From Datisca glomerata (Eukaryota; Streptophyta; Magnoliopsida; Cucurbitales; Datiscaceae), in the NCBI GenBank assembly GCA_003255025.1, contig QANY01002227.1, positions 793,501 through 857,500 of the forward strand: a stretch of DNA of 64,000 bases. Reading direction: 5' to 3'. Every line of letters starts with the position of its first letter. Position 1 is the stretch's first letter. Both the position numbers and the translations under genes were made by a program. A model generated the notes under the pieces. It ran no database searches and was not told the DNA's origin. It was given only the letters and a program-made list of their open reading frames with translations. Below are positions 36,612 through 48,820 of the stretch, piece after piece.

Positions 36612-37090
36612 TTCATACATGGGCTTATTTGGTACGAAATGACCCACTTCAAATAGGTTTATTGTTCCGTCCCAATGGGCTACATGAACTCTAAGTAGTT
36701 TACCAGATAAATTGATAAGCCAGACATTCTGAAACACCATCTGAATTGGTGGTTTCTTGCTGACGACCAGCTTAAGCTAAAGTTTCATTAAAGAACATAT
36801 CCACGGGGTAGAACCTCCTCAATAAATATAAGCTTTCATGAGACTGATCGCGACCTGTCATCCAAGCATGAATACCTTTGTTTAAGAGAATATTTTTAGT
36901 GTAGAAAGCCTCAAACTCCTATGCATATTTCTTGGAAATGAAGCCATAGGAGTGTAGGCTAAAGGCCAGACTGATTACTCCAAGATTACTCATCCATAAA
37001 TTGGTTAGTGATACAACATATCATTTTTCTGCCTGATGGGTATAACTAGGTTAGAGCCACCAAAGGTTCGGCCCAGAATGTTTTACTCGT
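36612..37090 (-). pseudogene. psbD-psbC: Nuclear plastid DNA (NUPT): chloroplast psbD 3' end to psbC 5' end
   Basis: On the minus strand the sequence is clearly related to the photosystem II D2 C-terminus (frames give [25 protein letters not shown] and DQSHES). It continues across the overlapping start of psbC (FFNETLA, QQETT, AYQFI, then [16 protein letters not shown]). In plastid genomes psbC starts inside the 3' end of psbD, and this junction is preserved. Stops, small deletions (part of the psbC helix is missing) and many substitutions show an old, non-functional nuclear insertion. The D2-proximal edge near 37050-37090 is poorly conserved. Confidence 0.88.
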
Positions 37091-37288
37091 GGCCTTGCGC
37101 CATCAATTTAAGTTAATAACAATGACCACATATATTCCATATTTAAAAAAAATCATAATTAATGGTCACGAGTATAAAAAAATATAAAAAATAGTCATTG
37201 CACGTATACAAAAAAATCATGCCCCAAAAAAATTCCGACCCCCCAGGTGATATCTTTCAAGAGGGATTGAGTTGGAGAGGTTAATGAG

Positions 37289-37456
37289 TAGGGGTGAACA
37301 AAATGTTACCAAACTGAACCGAAAATGACAGGTTTGATGGGTTCGACATAAATACCAAACCAAAGTTTCGGTTAATTTTTTTTTAAGTTTTCGAACCAAA
37401 TAGAACCGAACTGAAACCTATAAACCAAAATGACGTCGTTTTGTACCCCTGTGTTA
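37289..37456. mobile_element. Short hAT-like non-autonomous element
   Basis: TAGGGGTGAACAAAAT at the left pairs with ATTTTGT-type ACCCCTG at the right (TCGTTTTGTACCCCTG). The interior is rich in CGAACCAAA/TTTCGGTT words as in the 50738 element. I do not see a clean 8-bp target duplication. Confidence 0.45.
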
Positions 37457-37539
37457 TATCTCATTTAAGATCTTCCGTATGACATCGTTCCATATTAACT
37501 TCAATATATAGCTGAAAGTTTGGGGTTTATTGTTCATTT

Positions 37540-37860
37540 GTTCCTCATCCCAAAATCGATGAGGCCTTCCTTCTAAGGAAGGAGAAGGAGAAGCAAGAAT
37601 GGAAGTTCCTCATCTCTTTGTCTGAAGTAAGTTTCGTATGCTCCTTCCTTTGCTTCTCTATTCTCCTTCTTCCATTCTTGCTTCTCTTTCTCCTTCCTCT
37701 TCTGAGTTCTGTGATTGTGACTTGGGATAATGGTTTCTCTCTCTCTTCCTCTCTTATCGCTTCTCTTTCTCCTTCCTCCCTTCTGAGTTTTGCATTTAGG
37801 ATTAGCTCAAGAATTTCATTAGTCAAAAAGGGACGAAAGAAAAAGGATTAGAGATAGAAT
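37540..37860. repeat. Purine/pyrimidine-rich block with a 29-bp inverted repeat
   Basis: 37577-37605 pairs with 37669-37697 with a single mismatch and a 63-base spacer. It is followed by repeated TTCTCTTTCTCCTTCC words. Apparent reading frames here are low-complexity and not credible genes. Confidence 0.6.
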
Positions 37861-38139
37861 TCTTTTTACGGTAAACGGTAAAGAAAGAGGATTGGGGATG
37901 GAATTTTGAGTTTTGGTGATTTTCTATCATTATTCAAGTATAATACTCCATTGAATCTCTCTCTTCTTCATTTTCATTTAGGATTTGGTTATTTTCTAAT
38001 TCTTACGATTTTCTAAGATGTTATCTTGGTGATTTTCTGATTAGTATAGGACTCGTTTATATTCTCTTACAGAAATGAATTCAACCACGAGTAATGAGCC
38101 TTATCATAAAATTACCGATCGATACCCCTCCTCCTGGTG

Positions 38140-39825
38140 TTGAGAGACATGTTGGACAATAAACCATTGAATTCAACCATGAGATTGGTGCCCTCGTACA
38201 AAAATTCGTACCACTTCAGTATGAGGGTTGGTCCCATGTTCCTCGAGAATTTCTAGCAGTTATAGTTGATAGGCTGCAGGTAATAATGATATATCTCTTT
38301 ATTGTTATATTTTTTAATTGCGTGACTGATAGTAAAAGATTATTGCAGGTCTATTTTAACTTTGAATCGACTAGTAGTACTATAATTGATTGGATTAAAC
38401 ACGAAGAACCGAACACTTATAAAGGATATAAATACACATTGCATAGTTATTATAACAAATTTAAAGATCCAATGGTAGCACGACGACATCCTTATAAGGG
38501 TGTACCACATGATGATTGGGATTTGCACAGTTTGGGAGACGGAGAAGTTTGGGGTAATTCCTATTATCAAAGCTTATAAATTACACTTTGATTATTTGAC
38601 TAATTATTTCAATCATAAAACTCATTAATTATAGGCAACAACCAATGTTCAAAACGTCAATAACTTCCATACAATCATAATGGTGGGAATGTATCTTTTA
38701 TTGATCATCAATTTTGTCAAGTGAATCAATATATTGTTTTATTACTCTTAATAATGTTTAGTATATAATAACTAATGACTCAACTTTTTCTGCATTTTGG
38801 ATATGAAGCTTCAATTGGGTAGCAGCTACTCAAATAGAAATATTTTACAACACACATTTCACGGCTAAAAGAGGTTGGCAGAATAATGCAACTCGATAAA
38901 GATATACGAGTCTCACTTTGTATCTGATTCTGCTAGATGCTTTTTTAATACATTCTTATTGATGCTCATTGTCTAATATAATAGTGTTAGTTTCAATGTG
39001 TGTGTGAGAGGGGGGAGGGGTTATCACTTTTTATTTGAGCGTGCTACATGCTTTTTGAATAGTTTCTTATCGATGCTCATTGTCTAAGATAATAGTATTA
39101 GTTTCAATGTGTGCATGAGAGGATATGGCTTATCACTTTATATATGAGCGTGCTAGGTACTTATTGAATAATTTCTGATTGATGCTCCTTATCTAAAGAT
39201 AATAGTGTTAGTTTCAATGTGGGTGGGATGGGGGATATGACTTTGTATCATATCGTGCTAGAGTTTTTTTGAATACTTTCTTATTGATGCCCATTGTCTA
39301 AGATAATAATGTTAGTTTTCAATGTGTGTGGGGGAGAGGGGGGAGGGGGAGGTCTTATCACTTTATATTTGAGCATCCTAGATGTTTTATACTTTCTGAT
39401 TGGTGCTCCTTGTTTAAAGATAATAGTATTAGTTTCAATGTGTAAAAGCGAGATTTAGGGGGGTTTATCACTTTAAATCGGATTATGTTGGATGATTTTT
39501 AAATACTTTCCGATTGTTGAATATATTTGTCTTTAATTACGCTCACTTGGATGTTGTAGGAATGCATGTGTGCTTTATGGGATGAGCCTATCGCTGAGGA
39601 TGTCACACCTCATAACGAATAAGAGATAGTTGAAGAAGTTTTCAGGAGAAATAAAAGTCTTGGATATGGAGCCTCACCCACATCTTCTAAGACAAAGAGT
39701 TAAGTTGAAAATATAGTTTTACAAAAATAAGTTAAGTCATTGGATAGCCAACTACAAAACTTACTCGCTTGGACTCGTCAAATCAGTTTTCCACCTCCTA
39801 ATTATAACTCAACAGCATAAACGTG
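38140..39825 (+). pseudogene. CACTA element 1 Transposase_24-like gene remnant
   Basis: Exons are recognisable by similarity to the Ptta/En/Spm plant transposase family. One ends at 38279 (ALVQKFVPLQYEGWSHVPRE in frame). The next is 38348-38553 (SYYNKF and VARRHPYKGVPHDDWDLH), joined by a GT-AG intron in phase. A frameshifted third exon lies near 38635-38720 (NHNGGNVSFIDHQF). A C-terminal part at 39560-39825 gives RNKSLGYGASPTSSKTKS and LDSQLQNLLAW. Stops and frameshifts make it non-functional. The intron between 38900 and 39510 is filled by a minisatellite. Confidence 0.75.
38950..39515 (+). repeat. Degenerate ~115-bp minisatellite in the CACTA-1 intron
   Basis: About five copies of a unit containing GATGCTCATTGTCTAAGATAA, TAGTTTCAATGTGTG, a G-rich run and TTATCACTTTATATTTGAGC. 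Units differ by substitutions and by the length of the G-rich run (for example GGGGGAGAGGGGGGAGGGGG at 39330-39350). Confidence 0.85.
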
Positions 39826-40433
39826 AGGTTCAGAATATTTGTTGAGCATTGCAGTTGTAACAATCAAGCTTTAGATACTATCTTTTGAATGATCTTTTTT
39901 GGATAGATTTGTGAACAATATTTTGTATTGTATTATGTTTCGAGGAATTTGTAACGGACTACTTTGCTACATTATATATATTAATTATCAATATATGTAT
40001 TTCTTAGAAAAATATTGCTTTGATAAATATTCTGATGATATTATTACTATCACAGGTATATAAGAAAACTAAAAATTCAGTATATTTTATTAATATTCTG
40101 GAAAATAAGTTTTTCGTTACAAAAAAACTTTCGTAGCAAAAGACCTTAGGTGGCGAAGAAAAAGTTTGGTCTCAAAAATCTCTTTGCTCAAAAAAACTGT
40201 TCGTCGTAAAAGCTTTTAGCGACCACTTCCTTTTTCATCGCAAAAATCGTTTGCGATGAAAGAAAATTCGTGGCAAAAGTGCTAACGTGACGAATTTATT
40301 TTCATCACGAAATTTTTTTGCTAACGAAGCAAAAGCGATGATGTTCACGACGAATATATTTTGATCGGCAAAAGTTTAGGGGCTTTAACGACCAATATTT
40401 TGGTCGCTAAAGCACCTATTTCTTGTAGTGTAT

Positions 40434-40876
40434 ACATACAATATATATCTGTATATGTATCTGTAGTATATTTTACATTTACGGTATAGATTATATAAAT
40501 TTTTTAGACATTGCAATCAAATATATCTCACTGGCACAGGAGATTGGTTTTTGGAGCGAAATTTTGTTTTTTCTATAATTGGGGGTGACTATTTTTTATT
40601 TTGCTTTATTTTTAGCTATATTTTTTTTCCTAAAAATTAGATATTCTTGACATTCTCCCATAAGTTAAATGGTTTTGGTAAGAATGACTATATTATATAA
40701 ATAATATGAAAAAATGACCTTGAAAAATAATGGTTGCTAATATAGCTCACTACCTAATACTATATAATGGATGACATGCATTCTAAAAACACTCTTATTA
40801 TACCTAAAAGAAATCAACCTCATGTTAAATCTTAAAATATAACGGCTATTTTGCATGTAAAACTTTAAAAGATACT
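40434..40876. other. AT-rich spacer between the two CACTA elements
   Basis: Nothing recognised beyond TA-rich sequence. Confidence 0.5.
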
Positions 40877-41260
40877 CACTACAAGAAAATACGTCTATGG
40901 CGATGGTTATTCGAGTCTACGGCAACGATTTTTAACCGTCAGAATCGATACGATGACGGTTGGAGAACCGTCGGGATCGCATCGGTCGAGATTAAATCAC
41001 TGACAGTTTTGACAACTGTCGGAGGAACGTCGCAATAGAGACTCTAAAGAGACGGTTATTTTGATAATTCGCGACGGTTTACAACCATCACTAAATAAAA
41101 ATTACCACGACGGTTTTTAGAACCATCACAAATTGTATATATAAAGACGGTTCTGCAACCGTCATGAAATAAGTCTTATTGCAACGGTTATAGAACCGTC
41201 ACGAATTTATCCTAGTCCAATTTTTTGCGACAGTTTATGAACCGTCATAAAAAACTCTGA
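40877..41260. repeat. Subterminal palindromic repeats of CACTA element 2 (left)
   Basis: Repeated units such as GACGGTTCTGCAACCGTC, CGACGGTTTACAACCATC and AACGGTTATAGAACCGTC form short imperfect palindromes about every 40 bp. In En/Spm elements such subterminal motifs bind the TNPA protein; that role here is inferred. Confidence 0.75.
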
Positions 41261-41549
41261 TTTCGCATACTCCTTATTTCTGCTAATTCCCAAATATTCC
41301 TGCATTTAACACAACTTTAATAGAGTATATATTTTCACAATTGTCAAAGCAGTATCATTAATTCTATATATTTACAGAGTGCATAATTATAAAACATTAA
41401 ATCATTAAGTAGATATCTAAAACTATAATAGATTATCAATACAAATTATTTAATAAGTTCAAAGTATGAAAATTTAAAATAACAAAATATTTCAGAAGTA
41501 CTATTAAATAACGTTCAACAACAAAAGGTTACCCTAGTCTTTACGAGAG

Positions 41550-42595
41550 TCTTGCATAAACTTCATAATTAAGCTTAGTTGGGAGCGTATCTTTAAACAT
41601 TCAGCCTGCACCTGATCATATTTCTACGCATCTCTGAACATTCAGCCTCTAACTGAGGCACCCATGCGCATTGAGCCTCCAACTCATCTACTCGTGCACG
41701 TTGAGATTCTAGCTCAGTTGATAAACGGGTAGAATCTTGCATGGACGATTCCCCACGATAATGCGAGAACACTTGAGATGGAGTTACCCGAGTCCTAATG
41801 AACGCACTTGTCTAGGATGCTCGGGACCCAATACTTGTGAGAGCACGTCATTTGGTGAAATTGGATCATAATCACCATCTGAAAATTGATTCATGCACTC
41901 TTTAAGTTTCGCCTACAATACAAAATTAAGACTTAGTATGAGTAAACATGTAATAACTATTTAAAAACTTGGTATTACAACTTATACTTACTACAACGTT
42001 TGCAATCTCTTCAATTACTTAAGTTCCATCTTTCCGTTTATGTGAGGCTACAAATAACTCCGTTCTTTAGGGCTCTCTTTGAAGCTCTTTTGTCTATAAA
42101 ATGAGAACAAATGATTAAATATACTTAAAATAAAACTGATTAAAACAATTATAAAGTTTAGAATTTACCATTTCTGCTCTTTTCATTGGTATACTGGTAC
42201 GTCCAAATGTGTGAGGGTGTTTTAGTTTACTCCGTGATCTTCTGTTAGTTTCGGCTTGCTTCTATATTTATGAAAGATAAAAAAGTTAATTTATTACACA
42301 AACAATTAATCATAGATGTATAGTAAAAAATCATACATTTCGTTCTTCTGAGTACCATATACAAATTATTGCAACAAAACTATCTTTTGGAATAACATCA
42401 TTCTAATGTTCTAATGCCTCTTCGTCCATTTTATATGTCGCCATCTATTCCTTCTTTATTCTGCTCTTCTCATCCTTCCATCTTGCATTTAACATTGTCA
42501 AAACATATGCTTTATGACATTCTTCTACGACATATTTTGACTAGAAAAGATTAATATGCAATTATATATATATATATATATATTTATCAATTTTN

Positions 42596-42630
<35 letters not shown>

Positions 42631-42890
42631 AACATACAAGCAATCATACATTCACTATTTCCCACACTTGATCTTTATGATACCGTGACACATGCCTCCA
42701 ATCATATTGTATGGGCAAAATATTATGTCGTCTAGCAACGGTACCACAAAAGCTTGCAAACTTTCCTTTATAAGCACCGATGACCTGACCTTGGGCATTG
42801 AAAGTCACAGGTATTCTATCATCGCCTGATCTTGCCCATATAGATGTCAACCGCATTCGTCCTCGCGTACGCCTCACAGATGGTTCTATT
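41550..42890 (-). pseudogene. CACTA element 2 Transposase_24-like gene remnant
   Basis: 42877-42644 gives SGDDRIPVTFNAQGQVIG, FASFCGTVARRHN and YDWRHVSRYHKDQVWEIV, the N-terminal conserved block of this family. Further left are an AYVLTMLNARWKDEKSRIKK segment (about 42530-42450), RKDGT, and a C-terminal DGDYDPISPNDVLSQVLGPEHP block (about 41890-41800). An (TA)n-(GT)n microsatellite with one undetermined base (42560-42627) lies in an intron. Stops and frameshifts are present. Confidence 0.75.
42560..42627. repeat. Compound (TA)n(GT)n microsatellite with an N
   Basis: (TA)n at about 42563-42582, an undetermined base at position 42596 or next to it, then (GT)n to about 42627. The N suggests the assembly could not resolve the repeat. 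Confidence 0.85.
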
Positions 42891-43199
42891 TAAAAAATAT
42901 ATTGAATAACGTTGTGATAATTAAATGAGACACTATTTTATTATCTCCATTAACTTGAACAAGAGTGAACAAACCTTTTGTTTCCATATTCATATCATGA
43001 TGTGGATTTGATCCTCAAGATTCAGTAGAAGAGTTAATATCCAATCGAGTATCTGAACTTGATGATTGACGTCTCGACGAGGCCATGGTGTAATCCTGCA
43101 CATGTTAATCATTATGACTATATCTGACTTAGAAAATATTTTATAAGTAAGATTACATAAAAAAGATACATGTTTATCAAACATTCAATCACATTATTC

Positions 43200-46100
43200 A
43201 GAAAATTTGTTATCATCATCACTATTATAATCATATGCCATGTCTTCAAAAGTCAAACCATCAACATCTACTCGGTCTAAGTTCACTTCTTCTAGACTTT
43301 GTCCGTTGAGAAATTCGTCGTTATGATGGATTCCAGTGTCACTTTCCAGCTATAGTACTCCCATGTCATACAAATCTCTAGGCTTTGTATAGACAACTAC
43401 ATGCCAGTCTTTATCCTTTGGATCATCAACATAATATACTAAACATGCTTGTGATGCAAAGATAAATGGCTTGTGCTTCAAATACTCTCCGGTATGGATC
43501 AAACGTGAAAAATTAACAAGTGTAAACCCATATCAATTAGTCTTTACTCCACTACCATTAGTAGGGTCAATCCAATCACATTTGAATAAAATCACAATTT
43601 CTCATAATAATTCATCTCAATGATATCTTTAAGAATGTCATAATAAGTCATCTCTCTATCTCCTACATTTACATAACTTGCCATCTCTGATGTTACCATG
43701 GCTCCACTATTTTGAGACTTACGATGGCTATCACTTTCCTTTGTACGAAAAACATATCCATTAACATTGTATCCATCATGCTTCTTCACCACAATATTTG
43801 GACCTTCAGCTAACCATCTTAACTCTTCTGACGCATTATTTCCCATTTTGGTTATCTATTCATAAAAAAGTATACAACATCTATTGAACCATATATAATT
43901 AAATAATTCAAGTACATTTATTGAACTTACTTTAGATGTGAACCAATCAAGAAATTTATCATGAAGTTCGCGTTCGACTTCATTATGAGAAGGTCGACGA
44001 CTACGGTGTTGTCTTTAATGATTATCCGCAAACTCTCTGCAATTATTTTAGATAAAGTAAGTAACAACCTAGGAAAGGAATGTAAGTTTATCCAAGATAT
44101 ATATTTGAGACTTACTTAGGGAATAGATCAACCAACTCTCAATTAAACAACACAAATCGATGTGCTTGTGTCAATGTGATTCTATCAAGCACATCAGTTT
44201 TTGCCTTCTTTGTTGGTTGGCCTAAAATAGGAAAGAGAAAAATATTTTGTGTTGTTTGCTCATCTATAAAACCATTATTCCTCGTAGGCCGATTAAATTT
44301 TGTTTCCACTCCATCTAAATACCTTGAACAAAATGTTGGACACTCATCCATAATGTAAGCCTCGACAATTGAACCTTCAGGACAAGCTCTATTGCGCACA
44401 TAAGATTTTAGTTTACCCAAATACCTAACATAAGTACAAACAACCCATACTGAGCAAATCATTACATGGAATCATAATTGAATGGTAAATATACTATGTC
44501 AATTGTACCTTTCAATTGGATACATCCATCTATAGTGGACAGGTCCTGCAATTTTCGTTTCAGAAGCTAAATGAACTACCAAATGAACCATGATGGTGAA
44601 GAGTGTTGGCGGAAATATCATTTCCATTTGAAAAATTATGACAATAATACAATCATGAAGTTTATTGATCATGTCCCTACGAAGATTTGTCGAGTACAAT
44701 TATTTAAAGAACCAACTCAATTCAAATGACACCGAGTTCTCATTCGATGATAGTGACCCTCTTAGCGCGATCGGTAAAAAATGCTCCATGATGATGTGAG
44801 AATCATGGTTTTTAAGACCTTCAATTTTACGATTCTTTGTATCAATACAACGAGACATATTTGAGGCATATCCGTCAGGAACTCTGATGCTTTTTAATAC
44901 TTGGCAAAACATATTTTTCTCTTCGACTGACATTGTAAAAGAAGCAAGCGGTAATGTAGACTTTTTTTTTTTGTTTTATCGACCTTCGGATGAAGACGAT
45001 GTTTTACATTCAGGATGCAAAGATCTAGATGTGCATTTAAATTATCTTTTGACTTCCATTTGTCATTTAGAAGTGTTCCAATAATGTTATCACACACATT
45101 TTTTTCTACATGCATCAGCTTCCTTTTTTTATAAATGGCGTATAAGATTAAACTCTCAATAAGGAAGTTAAAAAAATATACGCTTCTTTTTCCAATATTG
45201 AACACCGGCTTCCTTTCTTTTTTTTTCCAATCACTTCCTTTTCAAATATGACATTTATATCACTCACTTGTTCATAAATTGTAGACCTCGATGTTGAAAT
45301 GGGAGGTGGTCTCTCCTCAATATTACCATAAAAAATTTGGATATCAAAGCAAGATATGTGATCATCCTATAGATATCATCGATGATTCATAAAACAATAC
45401 TTATTACTATGTTTCAAGTGTATATGATGTGTGTCAAATGTACAATGAGGGCATGCAAGACGTGAATGTGTATTCTATCCAGACAAGTTGCCATACGCAG
45501 GAAAATCATTGATAGTCCACAACATTGACGCATGCATTTTAAACATTTCCTTCTGCGATGCATCGTATGTATTTACACCAACCTCTCACAATTCTTTTAG
45601 TTCTTCAATCAAGGGTTAAAATACACATCAATATTATTACCTGCCATCTTAGGCCCAGGAATAAGCGTAGATAGTATAAAATTTGTTTGCTTCATGCATA
45701 TCCTAATGAGGTAAATTGTATGAAATCAAGATTACAGGCCAAGTACTGTAACTCGTACTCATGTTTTAGAATGGGTTGAAGCCATCACTAGCTAACCCCA
45801 ACCTAACATTATGTGGTTCCGAAGAAAATTCTTTGAAGTTTTCATCAAAACCCTTCCAAGCATATGATTTAGCATGATGTCTCAAAACATCATCCTTAGT
45901 GCGTCCCTCATGGTGCCATCTCATACTTACAGCACTTTTAGAGGACATGTATAGTCTTTACAATCTATATTTTAGAGGAAAGTAATGCAATACTTTGACA
46001 GGTATTTTGTTCTCTTTGTTCTTTCTTTGAGACATACAATTTGTTTCATTGGTAACCCATCTTAAAATACCACAACGATCACATACTTGGTCTTTCTCTT

Positions 46101-46870
46101 TTTCTTTCCAATACAATATACAATCATTGAGACACACATCTATTTTATCACACCCAAGCCCTAACTTCTGAATCAGTTTCTTTGCTTCATAAAATGTATT
46201 TGGAAGTTGAACCCCCTTAGGAAATGCTCTATTCAACAATTCAAGAAGGGAAGAAAATGATTTGTCACTCAATCCCTCAAGACATTTAATATGATATAGG
46301 TTCACAATAAATGACAATTTTGAGAATTTTTCACATCCATGATATAGTGGTTGATTACTGTCTTTAACCAAATCCTAAAAGTCCTTAACATCATAATCAT
46401 CTTCAAATTCCCTCATTCTTTCATCTACGTCATCAACCGGTAGTTGTGATAGAATACAGTCTGAACCATGTCCATTGTTCAATAAATTACCAAATGCATT
46501 GTGCAACAAATTATGCATATCATTATCATCCTCTTGACATGATAATGGTGTTTCTACATGTTCCCTATCATTAACAATGACTTCAGATGACGTACCAATT
46601 CTGGATGAAGTAGTCACCACTGACTCCCCATGAAAATACCAACATGTATAACCACTTATAATTTCATTACATATTAGGTGTTCACGGACGACGTCTCTAG
46701 TCTTTCGATAACAATGAACACACCGGTAATAAGGTCACGATATAGATTCATCACTTGATCCTCTGTCAAATGAAAAGTTCAAAAACTAATCTACTCCATC
46801 TTGATATGCCTTACTAAATCTTGGAACTCTTATCCATTGCAACTTTTAAAGCTTAAAGAAGACCAAACAA
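43200..46870 (-). pseudogene. CACTA element 2 TNPD-like transposase remnant
   Basis: From right to left: an N-terminal transposase-associated segment near 46800-46620 (YRCVHCYRKTRD) and an acidic segment (46620-46375). The Transposase_21 region follows at 46371-45766 (FPKGVQLPNTFYEAKKLI, LGLGCDKIDVCLNDCILYWK, RWHHEGRTKDD, VRLGLASDGFNPF), with a later part near 45205-44990. DUF4218-type sequence lies at 44933-44139 (MYPIERY, LKSYVRNRACPEGSIVEAYI, DECPTFCSRYL). DUF4216-type sequence lies at 43846-43200 (LAEGPNIVVKKHDGYNVNGY, IIEMNYYEKL). This is the standard domain order of plant En/Spm transposases. Several frameshifts and stops separate the blocks. Confidence 0.85.
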
Positions 46871-47018
46871 ATAGAATAATCATAACTAATGCTACACCTT
46901 TTGGCCAAAGACTATTGAAGCATTTAATGCATTTGGTGACATAACACCATATCTGTTGGAGTACTACGATAGCAGTGGAACTAAATTTAACCCAAATAAA
47001 TTGTAACATATAATAAGA

Positions 47019-47142
47019 ATTAACACAACCTCAAGCTTTCTACAAATTGAAGGAACAAGAGATGGAGTCATATACATCCAAATTAACACAATCTCAAGCT
47101 TACTACAAATTCAAAGAATAAGAGATGGAATCATATACATCC
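47019..47142. repeat. 62-bp tandem duplication
   Basis: The unit beginning AATTAACACAACCTCAAGC at 47019 recurs at 47081 with a few substitutions. It lies in the 5' untranslated part of CACTA element 2. Confidence 0.8.
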
Positions 47143-47589
47143 AAATTTCTTTAACTTAATTCACTCTCCCTTTCATGCCCACATAACATAACATTGACAT
47201 ATGTTTTTTTATAACTATTGAAGCTTTTTATAGATAGAAATTTTTTTGACTTGTTCATAATTTGTTTAATATACAATAGCTTATGTTCTCCCACATTCTC
47301 TAACAGGCCGACACATCAGAAATTAGCTAGCCATGAATTTAGCACGAGGTCGTACAACTAAAAAATGCAAAGCTCAAAAAATGAAAAATCATAAAAAGAA
47401 TACTAGAAATCAAGAAAATTAATGGAGAATAATGGAGAGGAGAACCACCGTACCAGGGTTAAGCTACGACGAGGAGCACGAAACTGAGATCGCCGTTCGA
47501 AAATGGGGGAGAAAATCGCGCCTGTTGAGAGCTGTTGGGGGAGAAACATGGGGGAAATGGGAAGAAGACGCACGATTCTTTTGATTTAG

Positions 47590-47960
47590 GGTTTCTTTTT
47601 GCAACGGTTTTAACCATCGCAACAGGGATTAAAAAAAGTAAAAAAATGAAGTAACCCCTCAAAGATATTTGCGACAGTTTTCATAAGCCGTCCCAATTTC
47701 TCAACCAATTGTCATGGTTGGCATGAACCATCACAATATTTTAATTTAGTGCGACGGTTCTCCTAAATCCTCGTAATATGAAAATAAAAAATATAATTAA
47801 TTATGAAGGTTTTGCCCAACCGTCGCAATATGTGACCTATTACGACAGTTAATTTAAAATCGTCGGTAAAATATAACTAATTACGACGGTTGACTAAACC
47901 ATCGTAATTTATCCCCATTGTTCAACAATAGCGACAGTTGTAATAATGAATTTTCAGTAC
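47590..47960. repeat. Subterminal palindromic repeats of CACTA element 2 (right)
   Basis: Units such as GCAACGGTTTTAACCATCGC, GCGACGGTTCTCCTAAATCC and CGACGGTTGACTAAACCATCG match the left subterminal array and support element boundaries near 47960. Confidence 0.75.
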
Positions 47961-48820
47961 GATAAGAATATCAAATATTTTCTCTTAATATTGAACAACT
48001 GTAAATCTACCTTGCATAATGGCTATATATGTGTATGTGTATGATAAAACCCAATCATATGGCGGTAATTAATAAATTAGATTAGTTGCACCAGAATAAT
48101 TAGCAGATAATCACTATAATTAATGGTGGGTATAAAAATGCTTCTCAAAGAAAGCAAAATCATCAATTCTAGATAATATGATTGCATTTCAATTGGTCAT
48201 GCACCACATCATTGTTCTTCTATGTCTTTAAACAAAGAAGAAGCCAAAAATAAAGAAAGAAGGCACAAGGAAAGAATGATGAGGACAAGTGCAGAAGGTA
48301 TATAGCTTGCTGACATCTAGACAATCAAATTGATTTTAATGGTAATGATCTTCAGTGCCGCGATGAAAAAAAAAGCGAGACAAAAAATGAAAATTCATGA
48401 GATTGATCATCCATTATGTAATTTGACGGTTAGATATCTCTAATTATCCTTTTGATAGTAGGGACAACGATACAAAATCTGTATCTAAATGATGAGAGAT
48501 AAATCTGTATCTAAATGATGAGAGATAAATCAAAGCCAACCCTTCTAATATTTAACATAGTAGAAAATTCTATTTTCTTCGTTAAAGATACATTATAATT
48601 AAAAGCGGGCCCAATAATTATTACTTAAATCTATCTGCTCACAAGTTGACTCGGCCAACCTCATTCATCGTTATAAGGCAATTATCTTTCTTATTTTTTT
48701 TTTTGTAAAACTACAAACCTTCGGGAATGAAAGAATGGTATGGCACAAACCCAAGAACTCATGATTTAAGTGTGAAAAATTAATCACTACGTCAACTATG
48801 TCAACCCATTTTCATGACAA
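47961..48820. other. Intergenic region
   Basis: No gene seen. A 26-bp unit containing CTGTATCTAAATGATGAGAG is tandemly duplicated at about 48477-48528. Confidence 0.55.

Larger units (their letters stand above)
38100..40433 (+). mobile_element. CACTA element 1 (3' fragment)
   Basis: The right end reads TTTCTTGTAGTG (40422-40433), the complement of the CACTACAAGAAA terminus of En/Spm (CACTA) transposons. About 330 bp of subterminal sequence before it repeats TCGTCGCAAAA/TTAGCGACCA-like words (40110-40420). A Transposase_24-type pseudogene lies inside. No matching left terminus is visible, so the 5' part is lost. Confidence 0.75.
40877..47960 (-). mobile_element. CACTA element 2 (nearly complete, inactive)
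   Basis: The left terminus CACTACAAGAAAATACGTC starts at 40877. Subterminal regions at 40890-41260 and 47600-47960 are full of GCGACGGTT...AACCGTC palindromic units in both orientations. The coding order on the minus strand is a TNPD-like transposase (46870-43200), then a Transposase_24-like gene (42890-41550). The right terminus is worn: ATTTTCAGTACG near 47949-47961 may be a mutated ATTTTCTTGTAGTG. TIR, subterminal and coding features together place it in the En/Spm superfamily. Confidence 0.8.

Noticed and set aside
37545..37851. Two overlapping frames on opposite strands
   Set aside because: Low-complexity purine/pyrimidine sequence with an inverted repeat; no recognisable protein.
47459..47662. 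Minus-strand frame starting with a hydrophobic segment
   Set aside because: It overlaps the CACTA-2 subterminal repeats and 5' untranslated region; hydrophobic start is probably chance.
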